NCBI GenBank assembly: GCA_029866155.1
Contig: JARWZW010000027.1
Location: forward strand, 98,294 to 162,293
Direction of reading: 5' to 3'
Source: Caulobacter sp.
Lineage (GTDB): Bacteria; Pseudomonadota; Alphaproteobacteria; Caulobacterales; Caulobacteraceae
Length of the DNA stretch: 64,000 nucleotides
Shown here: positions 41,437-50,787 of the stretch, piece by piece
Position numbering within the stretch: the first letter of the stretch is position 1
Layout: every line of letters begins with the position of its first letter
Position numbers and translations under genes: made by a program
The notes under the pieces: model-generated
The model's database searches: none
The model's input: the letters and a program-made list of their open reading frames with translations, nothing else
Told to the model about the DNA's origin: nothing

Positions 41437-41733
41437 ATGAAGGGTGGACTGGCAATTGGCATGGGCGTCGGCATCGCCCTGGGCGTGGCCTTCGGGCTGG
41501 CCCTGGACAATCTGGCGCTGGGATTGAGCCTGGGCGTGGCCATCGGGGCCGGCGGCGGCGTGGCCGCGGAGAACCTGGGCGGCGAAAGGTCCAAAAAGAA
41601 GAAGGCTGACGGGGACAGCGCAACCAGCGGCGACGTCAGCATCGGCGGGCATGGCGGGTCGTCCCGCAAACCGGATTCTGACAATAATGATTCCAGTGAT
41701 GGCGGCTCGGATGGCGGCGGCGGCGGGGACTGA
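41437..41733 (+). CDS. Small Gly-rich membrane protein, glycine-zipper-like
   Basis: A 98-residue protein. The N-terminus has two Gly/Ala-rich hydrophobic stretches (LAIGMGVGIALGVAFGLAL and LALGLSLGVAIGAGGGVAA). The rest is hydrophilic, Lys/Ser/Asp/Gly-rich, ending GGSDGGGGGD. GGGGGGA lies upstream of ATG 41437. No family recognised; 'glycine-zipper' is by appearance only. Confidence 0.5.
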   Translation: MKGGLAIGMGVGIALGVAFGLALDNLALGLSLGVAIGAGGGVAAENLGGERSKKKKADGDSATSGDVSIGGHGGSSRKPDSDNNDSSDGGSDGGGGGD

Positions 41734-41811
41734 CCTGGCCAGGCGGCTCGAAGGCGGTTCAAGCATTGATGATCTGGACTTGCCGCCCGACGCGGTCGAG
41801 ACTCCGGATCC

Positions 41812-42894
41812 ATGAGTCAGGCTGTTCCGCTGCAAATCGCCGGCCGATCCATCGGATCGGATCACCCGCCGTTCGTGATCTGCGAACTGTCCGGCAATCA
41901 CAACGGCGATCTGGGCCGGGCCCTGGCCATGATCGATGCGGCGGCCGAGACCGGCGCCGACGCCATCAAGATCCAGACCTACACGGCGGACACCATCACC
42001 CTGGATGTCGACCGTCCGGAGTTTCGCATCCAGGGCGGGCTGTGGGACGGCCGCACCCTGCATGACCTCTATCGCGAGGCCCAGACGCCCTATGAATGGC
42101 ATCCGGCCCTGTTCGAGCGGGCCGCGCAGCGGGGCGTCATCCTGTTTTCCAGCCCCTTTGACGAGACGGCGGTGGACCTGCTGTCCAGTCTGGAGGCGCC
42201 GGCCTACAAGATCGCGTCCTTCGAGGCCGTGGACCTGCCGCTGATCCGCTATGCCGCCGCCCGGGGACGGCCCCTGATCATTTCCACCGGTATGGCCAAT
42301 GAGACCGAGATCGCCGCCGCCCGGGACGCCGCCTTCCAGGGCGGGGCCGGCGGAGTGATCCTGCTGCATTGCGTCTCCAGCTATCCGGCCAGCTTCGCCG
42401 ACGCCAATCTGCGGACCCTGCCGGACATGGCGGGACGATTTGGCTGCCCGGTCGGGCTTTCGGACCATACGCCCGGGACTGCGGCCTCGGTGGCCGCCGT
42501 GGCCCTGGGCGCCTGCGTGATCGAAAAACACTTCACCCTGGCCCGGTCGGATGGCGGGCCGGACGCCGCCTTCAGCCTGGAGCCGGCCGAATTCTCGGCC
42601 CTGGTCCGCGACTGCCGGGACGCCTGGACCGGCCTCGGCCGGGCCCATTATGATCTTCTGGGGTCGGAAGCGGGCAATATCCAGTTCCGGCGGTCCCTCT
42701 ATGTCACCGCCGATGTGGCCGCCGGTGCGCCCCTGACCCGGGCCAATCTGCGCTCGGTCCGTCCCGGAAACGGCCTGCCGCCCGAGGCGCTGGAAGAGTT
42801 TCTGGGCCGCCTCGCCACCCGCGACCTTCGGCGAGGCGAGCCCCTCAGCCGGGACATGGTTGTCGACTCCATTTCGGGCACACCTATCCGTTAA
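41812..42894 (+). CDS. pseI: Pseudaminic acid synthase (PseI/NeuB family)
   Basis: A 360-residue protein of the NeuB/PseI family, which condenses PEP with a hexosamine to make a nonulosonic acid. CELSGNHNGDLGRALAMIDA at the N-terminus, KIQTYTADTITLD, SSPFDETAVDLLSSLEAPAY, GLSDHTPGTAASVAAVALGA, and a SAF domain with RSVRPGNGLPPEAL. In Caulobacter a NeuB acts in flagellin glycosylation. Close spacing to the kinase (23 bases) suggests one transcript. Confidence 0.85.
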   Translation: MSQAVPLQIAGRSIGSDHPPFVICELSGNHNGDLGRALAMIDAAAETGADAIKIQTYTADTITLDVDRPEFRIQGGLWDGRTLHDLYREAQTPYEWHPALFERAAQRGVILFSSPFDETAVDLLSSLEAPAYKIASFEAVDLPLIRYAAARGRPLIISTGMANETEIAAARDAAFQGGAGGVILLHCVSSYPASFADANLRTLPDMAGRFGCPVGLSDHTPGTAASVAAVALGACVIEKHFTLARSDGGPDAAFSLEPAEFSALVRDCRDAWTGLGRAHYDLLGSEAGNIQFRRSLYVTADVAAGAPLTRANLRSVRPGNGLPPEALEEFLGRLATRDLRRGEPLSRDMVVDSISGTPIR

Positions 42895-42917
42895 GGTCCT
42901 GCCGGTAACCTTCCCGG

Positions 42918-45023
42918 ATGATCAGGGGTAGGCTTCGTCCGGGCGGGGAACTCAGGTTGGTCGGTCGGCCTGAAGGCGGCCGGGCCGCTATCGGCATTGT
43001 GCCCCTGGCGATCATGGCGGCCTTTGTCGTTCTGGTCTCGGCAGGGGGGCTGGTGCTCCACGCCGAACGATCCGTCAACGATCTGACCCAGTCCCGGGAG
43101 GCCGGCCTGCTGGACCAGGGGGTGAAGCGTCGGCTGGCCCGGTTGAATAGCGACACCGCCTATATCGCGATCTGGAACGATGCCTATCGACAGGCCATGG
43201 CCGGGTTTGACCGCACCTGGCTGCACGAGAATTTCGGCGAATACCTGCACCGCCACATGGGACATAACATCACCCTGGTGGCCCGGCCCCAGGGCGAGGT
43301 GATCTATGCCTCCCTGGACGGCGAGCCCGTGTCGCCTTCAAGCCTGTCCGCCTTCATCACGGCGGCTGGCCCGCTGATGGCGGCTGTGGCGAAGGAGACT
43401 GCCCGCACGCCGCAGCCGGGGGGCGGGCCGGCCCGGGTCATCGACTATCATGACCGGCGGTCGGCGATCCGGACCCCCTCCATGACCTATCTGGCGATCG
43501 CCGGAAACGTCGCGCCCGAACCCGGCTATCGGGGCCCTGTCGATCCGGAAAGTCCCTATATCGTGGTCTCGGCCCTGCGTATGGACCGGGCCTTCATCGC
43601 CGATCTGGGGGCAGACTACGGGCTGCGCGACCTGCGGCTGGATCCGGCTCCGCTCGGGAACGAAACCGCCCTGGCCCTGCGCGGCCTGTCCGGCCAGCCC
43701 CTTGCCCGGCTGATCTGGACCCCCCTTCGGCCCGGCCAGAAGGTGCTGGTCGGCGCACGCGGGACCTTTGTTTCCGTCGGAATCTGCCTGCTGATCCTGA
43801 TCACGCTCCTGATGCTCAGGATCCGCGCGGTGGCCCGCAACCTGGCCCAGGCTGCGGTCGCCGCCCGGGCCGCCGACCAGGCCAAGAGCCAGTTCCTCGC
43901 CAATATGAGCCATGAGATCCGCACCCCCCTCAATGCGGTTCTGGGCATGGCCCAGGTCATGGCTGGGGATGAGTTGAGCCCGCATCAGCGCGACCGGCTC
44001 TCGTTGATCGGCGAGGCCGGTCAGGTCCTGCTCGGAGTGCTGAATGATGTCCTCGATCTGTCCCGCATCGAGGCTGGCCAACTGACCATCAACGCCGCGC
44101 CCTTCGAACTCGACAGTCTGGTCAGCAGTACAGTCAACGGGTTCGAAGGCCAGGCCGCCGCCAAGGGGCTGGAGGTGCAGATCCTGTTGCCGGCGGATCT
44201 GACCGGCTGGTGGCGCGGCGACGCCCAGCGCATTCGCCAGATTCTCAGCAATCTGGTCTCAAACGCCCTGAAGTTCACCGAGGTTGGCCGGGTCTCGGTC
44301 ATGGTCAGCCCTACGGCCCAGGGCCTGTCCATCAGCGTCGTCGACACCGGTCCGGGAATCGAAGCCCAGGTGCTGGCCGGCCTGTTCGGTCGTTTCGCCC
44401 AGGCCGACGAGTCCTCGACCCGCCGTCACGGCGGCGCCGGGCTGGGCCTGGCCATCAGCCGCGAACTGGCCGAGCTCATGGGCGGCGGCCTGACCGCCGC
44501 CAGCACGCCGGGCGAGGGATCCTGCTTCACCCTGGACCTTCCGCTCGCCAGGGTTCTGGACCAGGCGCCGACACTGTCCCCGCCGCCGCCAGTTCAGTCG
44601 GCCGCCCTGGATCGCCCCCTGCGCATTCTGGCGGCCGAGGACAATGCCGCCAATCGCCGGGTCCTGGCCGCCCTGCTTGAACCCCTTGGTGCGGAATTGA
44701 CCCTGGTCTGCGACGGCCGCGCCATGGTCGAGGCCTGGCGCCAGACCCGGCCCGACATCATCCTGGCGGATATCCAGATGCCCGAGATGAACGGACTGGA
44801 AGCCACCCGGGCGATCCGGACCCTGGAACAGGCGCGGGGGGATGCGCCGGTCCCGATCATCGCCCTGACCGCCAATGTCATGACCGACCAGATCCATTCC
44901 TACCGCCAGGGCGGCATGACCGGCCATGTGGCCAAGCCAATCCAGATCGCCGAGCTGCTGGCGGCCATGTCCGAGGCCCTGGAAGGGGCGCCTGAGCCGG
45001 AAGCCGTTCGCGCCGCCGGCTGA
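42918..45023 (+). CDS. Hybrid histidine kinase with CHASE4-like sensor
   Basis: A 701-residue membrane kinase. TM1 about residues 26-46; a periplasmic CHASE4-like domain (DQGVKRRLARLNSDTAYIAI, then WNDAYRQAM) to about 265; TM2 about 270-292; HisKA NMSHEIRTPLNAVLG with His332; HATPase NLVSNALKFTE, DTGPGIE and GGAGLGLAISRELAELMGG; C-terminal receiver with Asp618 (ILADIQMPEMNG). The ligand is unknown. It lies between pseI and the convergent pseG-type gene. Confidence 0.85.
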   Translation: MIRGRLRPGGELRLVGRPEGGRAAIGIVPLAIMAAFVVLVSAGGLVLHAERSVNDLTQSREAGLLDQGVKRRLARLNSDTAYIAIWNDAYRQAMAGFDRTWLHENFGEYLHRHMGHNITLVARPQGEVIYASLDGEPVSPSSLSAFITAAGPLMAAVAKETARTPQPGGGPARVIDYHDRRSAIRTPSMTYLAIAGNVAPEPGYRGPVDPESPYIVVSALRMDRAFIADLGADYGLRDLRLDPAPLGNETALALRGLSGQPLARLIWTPLRPGQKVLVGARGTFVSVGICLLILITLLMLRIRAVARNLAQAAVAARAADQAKSQFLANMSHEIRTPLNAVLGMAQVMAGDELSPHQRDRLSLIGEAGQVLLGVLNDVLDLSRIEAGQLTINAAPFELDSLVSSTVNGFEGQAAAKGLEVQILLPADLTGWWRGDAQRIRQILSNLVSNALKFTEVGRVSVMVSPTAQGLSISVVDTGPGIEAQVLAGLFGRFAQADESSTRRHGGAGLGLAISRELAELMGGGLTAASTPGEGSCFTLDLPLARVLDQAPTLSPPPPVQSAALDRPLRILAAEDNAANRRVLAALLEPLGAELTLVCDGRAMVEAWRQTRPDIILADIQMPEMNGLEATRAIRTLEQARGDAPVPIIALTANVMTDQIHSYRQGGMTGHVAKPIQIAELLAAMSEALEGAPEPEAVRAAG

Positions 45024-45039
45024 ACCCGGCCCTGGAAGG

Positions 45040-46080
45040 TCAGGGACGGGAGATCAGGGTCAGAAGGGCCGTGGCTGTCCTAGCGGCGCCTTGACCGTCA
45101 CAGACTTCGGCCGCCGCCAGGCTCATGCCCATCCGCAGGCGGGAATCCTGGACCAGGCTGCAGAAATCCTCGCAGAGGGCGCCCGTCAGGGCCGGGTCCT
45201 GGCCCGTGGCCTCCAGCGCCATGACGGCGCCGGCTGTCTCCAGGGCCCGGGCCGCCGCCCGCTGATTGTCCGCCAGGATCAGCAGCAGGCTGGGCAGGCC
45301 CAGGACACAGCGCTCCCAGCTGCTCGATCCGCCGGCGCCGATCGCCAGGTCGGCGCGGCTGGCCAGTCCGGCCATGTCCTGGCTGTCGATATGCAGGGTG
45401 ACATGGGGATAGACCAGGGCCAGGGCCGAGACCTTTGTTCGGCTGGGGGCGTCGGCGCCCAGGACCACATCCAGCTGGAGGTCTTCGCATAGCGGCAGGA
45501 TGGCCTCGACGACCCGCCCCGTGATGGCCCCGAGATCACCCAGGCCCAGGGACACCAGCACCCGACGGGGCGGATCGGGCTCCAGCCTTCGGGCCAGGGT
45601 CCGGGAGCGCAGGGCGGCAAAGGCCGGACGAACCGGCGCATGGGCGGGGCCGAGCAGCAGCGCCGTCCCGGCCGGGACCAGGTCTCGATAGTCCTCCGCC
45701 CTGCGGTCAGGGCCGGAATCCAGCACCATGTCGGCCAGCAGGGGGCGGTTCGCCAGGTCGTCTATCACCAGGACGGGTCGACCGGCGCCGCCCGCCCGGT
45801 GGTCTTTGACCTCGAGGCCATAATGATCGAACACCACCGCGTCGAAGGCCGAAGCAGCCCTGGCCGCCTCGACGATCTCTTCAACGGTCCCGGACCCCGC
45901 CGGGGTTCGGGCCATCCGGGGGGCATAGACGTCCAGCAGGGCCTTTACCGCCGGCGTTTCGACAAAGCTGCAGCGGGCCCCGGCGGCGGAAAGGGCTTCG
46001 GCCAGGGTCAGGCTGCGCATCACATGGCCGCCGCCCGTCACCGGGCCGGCGTCACAGACAAACAGGATCGCCGGGCTCAA
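45040..46080 (-). CDS. pseG: PseG-type UDP-sugar hydrolase
   Basis: A 346-residue protein of the PseG/UDP-diacetamido-altropyranose hydrolase family. VTGGGHVMRSLTLAEALSAA near the N-terminus (G-G-G-H-x-x-R), DVYAPRMARTPAGSG-like loops, RVLVSLGLGDLGAITGRVVE, then ADLAIGAGGSSSWERCVLGLPSLLL, the UDP-binding C-terminal half. It provides the free sugar for PseI. Its ATG overlaps the stop of the cytidylyltransferase gene by 4 bases. Confidence 0.8.
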   Translation of the reverse strand: MSPAILFVCDAGPVTGGGHVMRSLTLAEALSAAGARCSFVETPAVKALLDVYAPRMARTPAGSGTVEEIVEAARAASAFDAVVFDHYGLEVKDHRAGGAGRPVLVIDDLANRPLLADMVLDSGPDRRAEDYRDLVPAGTALLLGPAHAPVRPAFAALRSRTLARRLEPDPPRRVLVSLGLGDLGAITGRVVEAILPLCEDLQLDVVLGADAPSRTKVSALALVYPHVTLHIDSQDMAGLASRADLAIGAGGSSSWERCVLGLPSLLLILADNQRAAARALETAGAVMALEATGQDPALTGALCEDFCSLVQDSRLRMGMSLAAAEVCDGQGAARTATALLTLISRP

Positions 46081-46793
46081 AGCCTGCGATCCCCGCCAAA
46101 GGCCTGCAGTCCGGGCTGGCCGCGAAGGAAGTGACGGATAGCGCCGGAATCGAAGTCCGGATCGCGGGGATGGAGAGCGTCATAGACTGCCGCCGCGAAC
46201 TCGTAGTCGTCCGGTCGGTCGACGGTCCAGCGGACCTCGCCCTCATCGGCCGCCTGGCTGTGGAAGACGAGGCGCCATTGGTCCGGCCGGGTGTGGATGC
46301 CCCAGGTCACGTGCTCGCGCTCTTCCGGGCTGTTGGCCACAACCCCGGCCCGCCTCAGGGCGTCGGCCGTCATGACCTCGACATCCAGCCCCTTGGGAAA
46401 GGTGCGGTGGGGCGGGGTGTTGCTGGCATAGTCGCCGCCGGCCGTCAGATGCAGGGCGATGGTGTCGTCGATCACCCGGGGATCGGCAAAGGGACAGTCG
46501 GCGGTCAGCCGCACCACATGCTCCGCCGGATGGGCCTCCAGGGCGCCCAGGAACCGGGCCAGCACATTATCCAGCGGACCCCGATGGACGGCGATCCCCT
46601 GCTGGCTGACCGCCGCCTCGATGGCGTTATCCTCCGGCCCGGTGCTGGTGGCCACGACGATCCGGTCGATCCGGAGGGACCGTCTCAGCCGCTCCATCTG
46701 CCGGACAATCATCGGGGCCCCGGCCAGGGGCATCAGCACCTTGCCCGGCAGGCGGCTGGAACTCATGCGGGCCTGGAGGATGGCGAGGATCAT
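46077..46793 (-). CDS. SpsF/PseF-like cytidylyltransferase (FlmC-like)
   Basis: A 238-residue nucleotidyltransferase. ILAILQARMSSSRLPGKVLM is the SpsF/NeuA-type N-terminus, then VRLTADCPFADPRVID with the metal-binding acidic residues, and TWGIHTRPDQWRLV. It would activate the nonulosonic acid with CMP, the step following PseI. In Caulobacter this enzyme is FlmC. The three sugar genes complete PseG, PseI and PseF; PseB, PseC and PseH are not in the window. Confidence 0.8.
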   Translation of the reverse strand: MILAILQARMSSSRLPGKVLMPLAGAPMIVRQMERLRRSLRIDRIVVATSTGPEDNAIEAAVSQQGIAVHRGPLDNVLARFLGALEAHPAEHVVRLTADCPFADPRVIDDTIALHLTAGGDYASNTPPHRTFPKGLDVEVMTADALRRAGVVANSPEEREHVTWGIHTRPDQWRLVFHSQAADEGEVRWTVDRPDDYEFAAAVYDALHPRDPDFDSGAIRHFLRGQPGLQAFGGDRRL

Positions 46794-46844
46794 GGCGTCA
46801 AGGCTAAGCCTGCTCCGGGGACCCGTCCACCCGCCGGCGTGGGG

Positions 46845-46898
46845 CTAGAGCATGTTCCGATAAGTGTGAAGCGGCTGTCGGATCGAGACAGGCTCTAG
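46845..46898. repeat. Palindromic repeat R3 (single unit)
   Basis: CTAGAGCATGTTCCGATAAG at 46845 on, closing with GATCGAGACAGGCTCTAG at 46898. Unit 1 of the family with CTAG at both ends. Its right edge supplies the stop codon (CTA at 46895-46897) of the ELM1-like gene, which is on the minus strand. Confidence 0.7.
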
Positions 46899-47953
46899 AG
46901 GGCTGGTGGGGCTTCAGGCGCTGGCGTCGGCGCCGCGGCCGCGGTCCGCGCCGCCATCCGGGTCAGGATCTCCCCGGCCAGCCGGTCGGTTTCCTGCAGC
47001 GGCTCATAGGTCCAGCCATGAAAGGCGCCGCCAAAGGGGCGGGCGGCGCCGCGGGATTCCAGCTCCTCATGGAAAAGCCGGAACTTCAGGCTCTGGCCAT
47101 CCATCTTCAGGATGAAGACCGGCTTGCCGGTGCTGGCCGCCTCCGTCGCCATGTTGGCGCTGTCCTCGGTGACCAGGATGTAGTCTGCGGCGGCCAGGAA
47201 GGCGAAATAGGGGTTGGGCCCCTCGCCGTTCCAGATGATCCCCGGCAGGTGGTGCAGCCGGGCGTCCAGCAGGTTGCGGGCGGCCTGGGGGGTGCGACGG
47301 GAAAAGGTCATCAGCAGGCTTCCGCCATCCTGTTCCAGGGGCAGCTGCAGGCTGTTGGCGATGGCGGCCGCCCGCTCCTGACTCAGGTCGAACGCCCTTG
47401 AACGGCCCCCGACCAGCACCGCCACCCGGGGATGGGGCAGGGGATCGATCTGGCTGGCGAAGGTCCTGTAGTCCGCCTTGAGCCGGGCCGGGGTCAGTCT
47501 GTGGGGCGAGCCGGTGATGGACACGACATTGTCGCCCTTGACCCTGTCATGGTTGGGCGGCGCGACCAGATCATAGAAATGCAGCGGCGTGCGGGGATCC
47601 TGGATCTGCACCACGAAGGTCCGCCCCTCGCTCCAGCGGCGCATCTGGATGGCCACCGGCAGGGTGGCCCGCCCGGCCGCGATCATCAGGTCCGGCCAGG
47701 GTGGCGCAATCTCGGAAGACGGGTCCATGAAGCGCCGGGGCAGCAGGTTCAGCCACCAGGGAAGCCGGCCCAGCTGTCCCTTCCAGGCAATGCGCTTGAC
47801 CACAACGGTGGCGTTGCGCCGGCGGGCTATGGCGTCGGCCAGGCCCACGGCCTGGGCCTCGATCCCGGCGCGACCGTCCGACAGCGCCCAGATGACGATC
47901 GGGGGCTCCGGGGGCGGCTCCGGCGCCGTCTTGCTGCGCGGCGCTCTGGTCAT
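46895..47953 (-). CDS. ELM1-like (mitochondrial fission ELM1 family) protein
   Basis: A 352-residue protein of the ELM1/DUF1022-type family. IVIWALSDGRAGIEAQAVGL at the N-terminus, IAWKGQLGRLPWWLNLLPRR, LMIAAGRATLPVAI, VQIQDPRTPLHFYDLVAPPN, DYILVTEDSANMATEAASTG. Some bacterial members resemble glycosyltransferase-B folds; the function in bacteria is unproven. Start given at the ATG after MAM (47953). Its stop is in repeat R3. Confidence 0.7.
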   Translation of the reverse strand: MTRAPRSKTAPEPPPEPPIVIWALSDGRAGIEAQAVGLADAIARRRNATVVVKRIAWKGQLGRLPWWLNLLPRRFMDPSSEIAPPWPDLMIAAGRATLPVAIQMRRWSEGRTFVVQIQDPRTPLHFYDLVAPPNHDRVKGDNVVSITGSPHRLTPARLKADYRTFASQIDPLPHPRVAVLVGGRSRAFDLSQERAAAIANSLQLPLEQDGGSLLMTFSRRTPQAARNLLDARLHHLPGIIWNGEGPNPYFAFLAAADYILVTEDSANMATEAASTGKPVFILKMDGQSLKFRLFHEELESRGAARPFGGAFHGWTYEPLQETDRLAGEILTRMAARTAAAAPTPAPEAPPAL

Positions 47954-48085
47954 GGCCAAACCCTCCCGGACGTCAGACCCGGCCTCGGCGAAAATCTGGG
48001 CATGATCATGGCCGCCGTCAGGACGACGCGCCGTGGGAAGGCCCGGCGTCCCTGACGAGAACGCCGGCAGCCGGGGTCTTGCAGC

Positions 48086-48559
48086 CTAGAGCCACTCGAC
48101 CTTGAGGATTTCATAGGCCTTGACGCCGCCGGGGGTGTTGACCTCGACGACATCGCCCATCTCCTTGCCGATCATGGCGCGGGCGATGGGAGAGGAGATC
48201 GAAACCCGGCCAGCGCGCACATCGGCTTCATGTTCGCCGACGATCTGGTAGCGGGCCTCTTCCTCGGTGTCCTCGTCAACCACGCTGACCGTGGCCCCGA
48301 ATTTCACCTGGGCGCCGGACAGCTTGGACACGTCGATCACCTGAGCGCGGGCAATCTTGTCCTCGATCTCGGCGATGCGGCCTTCGATCCAGCCCTGGCG
48401 CTCCTTGGCGGCATGGTATTCGGCGTTTTCGCTGAGGTCGCCATGCGCGCGCGCCTCCGCAATGGCCGCGATCACGCTTGGGCGCTCCGCAGTCTTCAGA
48501 CGCCTGAGTTCTTCGTCGAGGGAGGAATAGCCCCCGGCGGTCATCGGTACCTTTTCCAT
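48086..48559 (-). CDS. greA: Transcription elongation factor GreA
   Basis: A 157-residue GreA. The N-terminal coiled coil [20 protein letters not shown] and [20 protein letters not shown] with the acidic tip, then a C-terminal FKBP-like domain ([40 protein letters not shown]). It rescues backtracked RNA polymerase. The longer frame reaches 48667, but [11 protein letters not shown] at 48559 is the family start. Confidence 0.9.
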   Translation of the reverse strand: MEKVPMTAGGYSSLDEELRRLKTAERPSVIAAIAEARAHGDLSENAEYHAAKERQGWIEGRIAEIEDKIARAQVIDVSKLSGAQVKFGATVSVVDEDTEEEARYQIVGEHEADVRAGRVSISSPIARAMIGKEMGDVVEVNTPGGVKAYEILKVEWL

Positions 48560-48700
48560 ATTCGGAAAGTTCGCTCGGTTCGCCCTGAGAAGAGTTGTGG
48601 TCATTTCCGGCCGCGGGCGCAGACGTCCGGGGGGGCAAACAATAGGCCCGGCATGCTGCAAAGGCAAGGCTGATGCTGCAGCGCCGCATGGACGCGGGGA

Positions 48701-50554
48701 CTATTTTTTCGTCTCGGAGGCGATCAGGCCGGCGCCGACCCAGAGCGAACCTGAGCGCGACAGGTGCCCCGCGTCCCACTGCATGGGGCGTCCATCCGGG
48801 GCCCTGGTCCGGCACAGGCCCCCCGGACAGGCCAGGGAGAGGATCGAAAGATAGGGGACGGCTGCCTGTTTCGCCGTCGCGGCCATCAGCGGTTCCATCC
48901 TGTCGCTGTCCGCTCGCCGCCGCCGGGCGGGCAGGCCGGGGTCCTTGAGATGCTCGGCCAGGGCCAGCAGGCGCGGCAGGCTCTGTTCATAGCTGGGGGC
49001 CGGGCCGATCAGCACCGCCTCGATCCGCCGCGCCTTCAGCCATGCGAGGGTTTCCGAAACGGCGGTCTCGTCCCCGGGCCGCCAGAGGCCGGCCAGGTAA
49101 AGTCGCTGCGGCGGACGGTTGATCAGGATGTCGCCATAGAGGCTTGCGATCACCCGCCGGCACTGGTCGGTGGCCGATGAGGCGGGGGTCAGGGTCATCC
49201 GGCAGTTGGACACCGTGGCCTGCATCAGATTGACCCCCGGCAGGGCCTCGCTGAGCCCGTACCAAAGGTGGTTGGCGTGGCTGTCGCCGACCAGCATCCA
49301 GTCTGGCCGGTCCGCGGCGGTCTTCAGGCATTCGTCCGGGAAGGTCTTCAACGGGCCATCCGGCGGCGGCAGGCAGGCCTCGGTGCGGCGGAGGGTGCGC
49401 TCGGCGCTGCCGGCAATGGCATAGACCTTCGGGCTGAACCGGCCGGGCAGACCCTTGGTCGCCAGGATCACCACCAGGGGCGCCGCGACGATCAGGGTCG
49501 CGGCCAGGGCGGCCAGGTAGAACCTGCCCGTAGACAGGCCGTCCCGGCGATCGCGGATCGGGGTCTCGACGAACCGCCAGCTCAGGGTGGCCAGGACCAC
49601 CGCCGCGGCGAACACGGCGACGGGCGTCAGCAGCCCGCCGGCCTGCTCTCCGAACAGCATCCGCTGGAACGAGATCAGCGGCCAGTGCCAGAGATACAGG
49701 CTGTAGGAGATCTGGCCGTAGAACTTCAGGGGCGGGATGCTCAGAAGCGCGCCGGTCGGGGTGTCCTCTCCGGCCATCAGCAGCAGCAGGGCGCCGGCGC
49801 AGGGGATGAGGGCGGCGGAGCCCGGCATGGCCGTCCAGGGCTGGTAAAGGGCCATGGCCCCCAGGATCAGACCCAGCCCGACGATCCCCATCACCGATCG
49901 GATCCGCCGGTCGCTCGGAACCGGAATGGCGCCCTTGGCCAGCAACACCCCCAGCAACAGCTCCCAGGCCCGGCCCAGGGGCAGGTAGAAGCCCGCCGAC
50001 ATCATGTCCTTCGCCATCCAGACCCCGGCCCCGAAGGAAACCAGGGCCAGGACCGCCAGGACGGCCCTGAGCCGGGTCGGAAACCACCGCCAGCCCAGGA
50101 CCATCAGCAGGGGAAAGATGATGTAGAACTGTTCCTCAACCCCCAGGGACCAGGCATGCAGCAGGGGGTGCATGTCCGGCGGGGCGGCGAAATAGTCGAT
50201 GGTCTGCCAGAAATAGAGATTGGCCGAAAAGGCCAGGGTCGACAGGCCCGACCGGGCAAACCCGACCAGCTCGTCGGGAAACATGTGGATCATCGCCATG
50301 ACCGTGACGGCGGCGATCACCACCAGCACCGCCGGCAGCAGACGCCGGGTGCGCCGCTCCCAGAAGTCGATCAGCGAAAACTGGCCCTCGCCCTGTCGGC
50401 GCGCCACGACCCGGGCAATGACAAAGCCGGAGACGACAAAGAACACGTCGACCCCGACAAATCCGCCGGGAATCCCGCTCAGCCCCAGATGCCCGGCGAA
50501 CACCGCCAGCACGGCCAGGCCCCGGAGGCCGTCGATGTCAGTCCTGTGAGTCAC
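48701..50554 (-). CDS. OafA-like acyltransferase with SGNH domain
   Basis: A 617-residue protein. An N-terminal acyltransferase-3 domain with about 10-11 membrane segments (YRTDIDGLRGLAVLAVFAGH-type start, here DIDGLRGLAVLAVFAGHLG, then FVGVDVFFVVSGFVIARV, RRTRRLLPAVLVVI) and a C-terminal SGNH domain with LVGDSHANHLWYGL and a late DAGHLSRSGSLWVG. OafA-type enzymes O-acetylate lipopolysaccharide or other envelope sugars. Start ATG at 50554. Confidence 0.85.
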   Translation of the reverse strand: MTHRTDIDGLRGLAVLAVFAGHLGLSGIPGGFVGVDVFFVVSGFVIARVVARRQGEGQFSLIDFWERRTRRLLPAVLVVIAAVTVMAMIHMFPDELVGFARSGLSTLAFSANLYFWQTIDYFAAPPDMHPLLHAWSLGVEEQFYIIFPLLMVLGWRWFPTRLRAVLAVLALVSFGAGVWMAKDMMSAGFYLPLGRAWELLLGVLLAKGAIPVPSDRRIRSVMGIVGLGLILGAMALYQPWTAMPGSAALIPCAGALLLLMAGEDTPTGALLSIPPLKFYGQISYSLYLWHWPLISFQRMLFGEQAGGLLTPVAVFAAAVVLATLSWRFVETPIRDRRDGLSTGRFYLAALAATLIVAAPLVVILATKGLPGRFSPKVYAIAGSAERTLRRTEACLPPPDGPLKTFPDECLKTAADRPDWMLVGDSHANHLWYGLSEALPGVNLMQATVSNCRMTLTPASSATDQCRRVIASLYGDILINRPPQRLYLAGLWRPGDETAVSETLAWLKARRIEAVLIGPAPSYEQSLPRLLALAEHLKDPGLPARRRRADSDRMEPLMAATAKQAAVPYLSILSLACPGGLCRTRAPDGRPMQWDAGHLSRSGSLWVGAGLIASETKK

Positions 50555-50746
50555 TCAAAGTCCGCCCCGCGAGCGGCGCTTTCAGCATTGGCGGGGCGGG
50601 AGGGCAAGGGGCCTTGGGGCAATGGGGGTCGGATCGAGCAGTCCGGGGTTTGGTTGATAGCGCCCGGTGCAGACAGGCCTGAAATGGGTTGGTCCGATTC
50701 TTGATCCCTTCGGAAACTCTAGGCACGCTCGATGCTCGGCGGGGGA

Positions 50747-50766
50747 AGCCCTTGGCGCCAAGGGCT
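50747..50766. promoter_or_regulatory. Perfect 20-base palindrome before the RTX gene
   Basis: AGCCCTTGGC-GCCAAGGGCT, perfect over 20 bases, 21 bases before the ATG of the RTX gene. It could be an operator or a hairpin covering the ribosome site. No similar palindrome was seen elsewhere in the window. Confidence 0.55.
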
Positions 50767-50787
50767 GAAACATTGTTGTGGGGATAG

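Noticed and set aside
40795..42648. 617-codon minus-strand frame across pseI
   Set aside because: Antisense shadow of pseI that also overlaps trxB in another frame.
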